This document shows, one piece after another, positions 60,897 to 64,000 of a stretch of DNA of 64,000 nt. Both the position numbers and the translations under genes were made by a program. A model generated the notes under the pieces. It saw only the letters and a list, made by a program, of their open reading frames with translations, was not told the DNA's origin and did not search any database. The DNA lies in contig MKUQ01000004.1 in assembly GCA_001898645.1 (NCBI GenBank), positions 1-64,000 of the forward strand. The letters run 5' to 3'. The stretch is from Burkholderiales bacterium 70-64. GTDB taxonomy: Bacteria; Pseudomonadota; Gammaproteobacteria; Burkholderiales; Burkholderiaceae_E. Positions within the stretch are counted from its first letter, which is position 1, and every line of letters begins with the position of its first letter.

Positions 60897-61721
60897 TCAA
60901 AGCCTGACCTCCACCGTGCGTTCGCGTACCGTGCCGACCAGCATCTTGCCGGCTTCGGTGCGCACGCGCAACGACTGACCTTCGCCGGCGGCAGTCACCG
61001 CATAGCCGCTGGCCGAGATGCTGAAGCCGTGGCCGATGACCCGGATGCGTACCGGATCTCCGGCAGCGACCGTCTGCTGCACCCGCAGGTCGTTCGCCTG
61101 CAGGACCTGCCCGGCCGACAGCGGGCGGCCGAGCGAGCGCCCGGCCAGCAGCGCCGGATCGGAGACGGGCGTTCCCGCGTTGCGCGTCCAGTCGACCTCC
61201 TCGATCCGGAAGTCGGCCGGCTGCGGGACCGAACCCATGGCCAGCGGCAGGTTGGCAACGAGGGCCGGCCCGAACACCGAGACCGTGACCGGGATCATCG
61301 TGCTCCACGATGCGCCCTGCGTGCAGCGGGCACCGATGTAGCCGCGCCCCCACAGCCTGGCGTTCGGCGGCAGGAATGGTTCGATGCGTGTGCACGGCGC
61401 CAGGCGCGCGCCCGGGTGCAGGCGGCCGACGCGGACCTCCACCCGCACGCCGGGATGCCCGGCGTCGGCGGCTCCCGCCTCGGCCGGCGCCTCGGACGTT
61501 TCACCTGGCGAACGAGCCGTCCAGGCGGACATGGCCGATTGCTCGACCCAGTGCTGCAACTCGGATTCGGCATCGGCGGCCGACCACGCGGCGGTGGCCG
61601 CCGCGGCAGCCGGAGCGGCTGCAGGAGCCGGAGCCGCGGCTGCGAAGAGCGGCAGCAGCACGGCGCACAGACCGGCCGCGCAGCCGACGGAACGAGACGG
61701 GCGGTGAGGCGAGGAATCCAT
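60897..61721 (-). CDS. flgA: Flagellar P-ring chaperone FlgA
   Basis: A 274-residue periplasmic chaperone for P-ring assembly. A Sec signal peptide (VGCAAGLCAVLLPLFAAAAPA) leads into an Ala-rich linker, an N-domain (RVEVRVGRLHPGARLAPCTRIEPFL), and the SAF domain (GRSLGRPLSAGQVLQANDLRVQQTVAAGDPVRI, SASGYAVTAAGEGQSLRVR). First gene of flgA-flgM-flgN, divergent from flgB across 131 bp. Confidence 0.94.
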   Translation of the reverse strand: MDSSPHRPSRSVGCAAGLCAVLLPLFAAAAPAPAAAPAAAAATAAWSAADAESELQHWVEQSAMSAWTARSPGETSEAPAEAGAADAGHPGVRVEVRVGRLHPGARLAPCTRIEPFLPPNARLWGRGYIGARCTQGASWSTMIPVTVSVFGPALVANLPLAMGSVPQPADFRIEEVDWTRNAGTPVSDPALLAGRSLGRPLSAGQVLQANDLRVQQTVAAGDPVRIRVIGHGFSISASGYAVTAAGEGQSLRVRTEAGKMLVGTVRERTVEVRL

Positions 61722-61783
61722 GCGGGCAGGCTAACGCCGCCGGATGCCGCGCAAGGCGCCGAGATGCGGGGCAAACGCGGCGC

Positions 61784-61823
61784 TTATCGGCGCCTCGGCG
61801 CGCCGGCCCCGGCCGAATAATCG
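61784..61823. promoter_or_regulatory. Probable shared control region of divergent flgA and flgB
   Basis: Contains forward TTATCGGC at 61784-61791 (minus-strand GCCGATAA facing flgA, but without a matching -35) and the decamer CGAATAATCG at 61814-61823, identical to that ahead of flhB. No clear AAATARCG pair is seen, so FlhDC control is expected from biology rather than from a clean site. Confidence 0.35.
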
Positions 61824-61852
61824 CCACCAAACGCCAGGACGAGAGGTGCGAG

Positions 61853-62323
61853 ATGCTCGATCGGATCACCGGCACGCTGCAATTCCAGGGCCAGGCTCTG
61901 GCGCTGCGCGCGCAGCGCCAGCAGGTGCTCGCCTCGAACATCGCCAACGCCGATACGCCGAACTACCAGGCGCGCGACTTCGCCTTCGGCGAGGCGCTCG
62001 CGCGCGCCACCGCGAAATTGCCTGCCGCGCGGGAGGATGGCGTGCAGCGGACCGGAACGGCTCCCGGGACCCTCACGCTCGCGTCCGCGGGCGGCGGCGA
62101 GCCGTCGGCGGCCAAGGCCTTCATTCCGATCGGCGCCTCGGATGCCTCGGCGCCCCCGGCGGTGCTGTGGCGCACGCCGGAGCAGCCGTCGCTCGACCGC
62201 AACACGGTCGACCTGAATCGCGAGCGCGCGAACTTCGCCGACAACGCGCTGCGCTACGAGGCCACGCTGCGCTTCATCAACGGCAACGTGCGCAACGTGC
62301 TCAGCGCGATCCGCGGCGACTGA
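61853..62323 (+). CDS. flgB: Flagellar proximal rod protein FlgB
   Basis: A 156-residue rod protein. N-terminal flagellar rod motif [18 protein letters not shown] near residues 28-45 and the C-terminal [34 protein letters not shown]. An insert of about 30 residues lies between them. First gene of the flgBCDE operon; AGAGG before the ATG. Confidence 0.95.
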   Translation: MLDRITGTLQFQGQALALRAQRQQVLASNIANADTPNYQARDFAFGEALARATAKLPAAREDGVQRTGTAPGTLTLASAGGGEPSAAKAFIPIGASDASAPPAVLWRTPEQPSLDRNTVDLNRERANFADNALRYEATLRFINGNVRNVLSAIRGD

Positions 62324-62352
62324 CGGACCGAACAGACGGACGGAGGACAACG

Positions 62353-62763
62353 ATGTCGCTGCTGGACATTCTCGGGGTTTCGGGCAGCGCGGTCTCCGCG
62401 CAGAGCCAGCGCCTGAACGTGGTCGCGTCGAACCTGGCCAACGCGGACAGCGTGGCCGGACCGGACGGGCAGTCCTACAAGGCCCGCCACGTCGTGTTCC
62501 GGACCCAGCCCACCGGCGGCACCGGCGCCGCGCAGCTCGGCGTGCGCGTGGCCGACGTCGTCGAGGATCCCTCGCCCGGCAAGCGGCTGCACGACCCCTC
62601 GCATCCGCTCGCCGACGCCGAAGGCTACGTGACGCAGAGCAACGTCAACGTCGTCGAGGAGATGGTCGACATGATCTCGGCCTCGCGCTCCTACCAGAAC
62701 AACATCGAAGTGATGAATACGGCGCAGCAGCTTCTCCTGAAGACGCTGCAGCTCGGCCAGTGA
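62353..62763 (+). CDS. flgC: Flagellar proximal rod protein FlgC
   Basis: A 136-residue rod protein: [33 protein letters not shown] at the N-terminus, [10 protein letters not shown] in the middle, and [40 protein letters not shown] at the C-terminus. Length is normal for FlgC. GGAGG ahead of the ATG. Confidence 0.96.
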   Translation: MSLLDILGVSGSAVSAQSQRLNVVASNLANADSVAGPDGQSYKARHVVFRTQPTGGTGAAQLGVRVADVVEDPSPGKRLHDPSHPLADAEGYVTQSNVNVVEEMVDMISASRSYQNNIEVMNTAQQLLLKTLQLGQ

Positions 62764-62786
62764 CGTTCGCCGGCACGGAGTCGTTC

Positions 62787-63527
62787 ATGATCGACAGTAC
62801 GCAGAACAGCACCACGAATCGCACGACGTCGACCGGTTCGTCGACGAGCACGTCGGCGGCCACGGCGGTCGGCGAGACGGCCGACGGCAGCGAAGACCGC
62901 TTCCTGAAGCTGCTGGTCGCGCAGATGCGCAACCAGGATCCCCTCAATCCGCTCGACAACGCGCAGGTGACCAGCCAGCTCGCGCAGATCCAGACGGTGC
63001 GCGGCATCGAGCAGCTGAACGCGTCGATGGCGACGCTGGCCTCGGCCTCGACGACCGTCTCGCCGCTTTCGGCAGTGTCGATGCTCGGGCGCCAGGTGCT
63101 CGTCGCAGGCGAGGATTTCCAGTGGACGGGCGCAGGCAGCGATGCGGCCAAGGACGACCCTACGGCGTCGGCCGGCACGAGCACGGGATCGGTGCGGCTC
63201 GGCTTCGAGCTGCCGACGGCAGCCCGCGCGGTGCGCGTCGAGGTCGTCGACGCGGCGGGACGGGTGGTGTACAGCCGCGACTTCGACGAACCCGATGCCG
63301 GGGTGCATACCCTGGATTGGGACGGCCTCGACGGCGACGGCCGTGCCGTGTCCGCCGGCAAGTACCGCCTGCGCGCCTACGGCGTCGACGAGGACGGCGG
63401 CGAGTCGCAGGTGACGGCCCTCGTTCCGGCGCGCGTGAGCGGCGTGAACCAGGGCAGCGGCGGCGTGCGGCTCGAGCTCGTCGGGCGCGAGGCCGTACCG
63501 GCTTCGGCGATCCGCGCCGTGCTCTGA
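62787..63527 (+). CDS. flgD: Flagellar hook scaffold protein FlgD
   Basis: About 246 residues from ATG 62787, which has GGAG at the right distance; a GTG at 62760 overlapping flgC is possible. A Ser/Thr-rich start is followed by the FlgD_N motif FLKLLVAQMRNQDPLNPLDNAQVTSQLAQIQTVRGIEQLN and the FlgD Ig-like/tudor domain (TLDWDGLDGDGRAVSAGKYRLRAYG). It caps the growing hook and is then discarded. Confidence 0.95.
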   Translation: MIDSTQNSTTNRTTSTGSSTSTSAATAVGETADGSEDRFLKLLVAQMRNQDPLNPLDNAQVTSQLAQIQTVRGIEQLNASMATLASASTTVSPLSAVSMLGRQVLVAGEDFQWTGAGSDAAKDDPTASAGTSTGSVRLGFELPTAARAVRVEVVDAAGRVVYSRDFDEPDAGVHTLDWDGLDGDGRAVSAGKYRLRAYGVDEDGGESQVTALVPARVSGVNQGSGGVRLELVGREAVPASAIRAVL

Positions 63528-63564
63528 CCCCCCGACATCCTTTTTCTTCCGCAAGGAGCGCAGC

Positions 63565-64000
63565 ATGTCTTTCCAGCAGGGCCTGAGCGGGTTGAACGCC
63601 GCTTCGCGCAATCTCGACGTGATCGGGAACAACGTCGCCAACAGCAACACCGTCGGCGCCAAGGCGTCGCGTGCGGAGTTCGCGGACATCTACGCCACTT
63701 CGCTGTACGGCGCCGGCGCCCAGTACAACGGCATCGGCGTGACGGTGGCCGCGATCACCCAGCAATTCACCCAGGGCGACATCAGCACCACCAACAGCGC
63801 CCTCGACCTGGCCATCAACGGCCAGGGCTTCTTCCGGATGTCCGACGGCGGCGAGGTGACCTATACGCGCAACGGCCAGTTCCAGCTCGATCGCGACGGC
63901 TACCTCGTCAACGCGCAGGGCGCGCGGCTCACCGGCTATCCGGCCGACGCCAACGGCCGCGTGACGACGGGCGTGCCGACCGAGCTGCGGCTGCAGACCG
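63565..64000 (+). CDS. flgE: Flagellar hook protein FlgE, N-terminal part (cut by window end)
   Basis: The first 145 residues of the hook protein: MSFQQGLSGLNAASRNLDVIGNNVANSNTVGAKASRAEFADIYATSLYG, then FTQGDISTTNSALDLAINGQGFFRM and YTRNGQFQLDRDGYLVNAQGARLTGYP, the usual FlgE/F/G N-terminal signatures. AAGGAG lies ahead of the ATG. No stop is reached. Position after flgD identifies it as FlgE rather than FlgF or FlgG. Confidence 0.95.
   Translation, partial: MSFQQGLSGLNAASRNLDVIGNNVANSNTVGAKASRAEFADIYATSLYGAGAQYNGIGVTVAAITQQFTQGDISTTNSALDLAINGQGFFRMSDGGEVTYTRNGQFQLDRDGYLVNAQGARLTGYPADANGRVTTGVPTELRLQT

Noticed and set aside
61784-61791. Minus-strand GCCGATAA upstream of flgA as a full sigma-28 promoter
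   Set aside because: No -35 at N11 (the position reads GGGGCCGG); kept only as part of a control region.
1-64000. CRISPR arrays, insertion sequences, prophage genes, rRNA
   Set aside because: No regularly spaced repeats, transposase, integrase or phage structural motifs, or rRNA sequences were seen.

Overview
The window is high-GC, densely packed bacterial DNA. Flagellar genes under a FlhDC master regulator, combined with FlhF/FlhG, a CheR-CheD-CheB set and a tRNA-His ending in discriminator C plus encoded CCA, point to a betaproteobacterium, most likely Burkholderiales. Genus is inference only. Most of the window is one chromosomal flagellum, chemotaxis and cyclic-di-GMP locus.

Layout: (1) 1-1.5 kb: the 3' end of tRNA-His, a DUF4065/SocA-like antitoxin gene with a frame-disrupted small partner, and a small membrane protein. 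(2) 1.6-18.3 kb: a signalling block with an MCP, three GGDEF-type proteins (two with EAL), a multi-PAS hybrid kinase that has lost its catalytic residues, a TetR regulator, an intact histidine kinase and a NarL-type two-component pair. (3) 18.4-28.1 kb: chemotaxis genes cheR-cheD-cheB-(CheZ-like)-cheY-cheA and cheW-mcp-cheY-cheZ. (4) 28.1-39.4 kb: fliR-Q-P-O-N-M-L and fliK-J-I-H-G-F on the minus strand, with fliE divergent. (5) 39.4-43.7 kb: a YcgR-like brake, fliT, fliS, fliD and fliC on the minus strand. (6) 43.9-48.8 kb: three glycan-type genes (COG5610-like HAD protein, KpsC/KpsS-type capsule transferase, polysaccharide pyruvyl transferase). (7) 49-58.1 kb: flhDC, motAB, flhB-flhA-flhF-flhG-fliA. 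(8) 58.2-64 kb: an MCP, flgN-flgM-flgA on the minus strand, then flgB-C-D-E, with flgE cut by the window edge.

Regulation can be read in part. A series of sites with fixed geometry (an 8-base -35, 11 bases, an 8-base -10 near GCCGATAA) lies upstream of cheR, cheW, fliS, fliC, motA, an MCP and flgM, more weakly upstream of fliD, and unexpectedly upstream of flhD. These look like FliA (sigma-28) promoters. A near-perfect FlhDC-type box, AAATAGCG-N11-CGCTATTT, lies between fliF and fliE. A TetR-type operator with the same 14-base core occurs upstream of the MCP/GGDEF-EAL pair and again between the pseudokinase and the tetR gene, so it probably ties the first signalling block into one small regulon.

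The least ordinary items are that TetR-linked MCP/c-di-GMP/pseudokinase regulon, the glycan trio between fliC and flhDC (candidate flagellin or surface glycan modification), a small protein in the che operon carrying the CheZ-type D-x-x-x-Q motif, a FlhG-like protein without a P-loop, and a long inverted repeat starting at the flhC stop codon.
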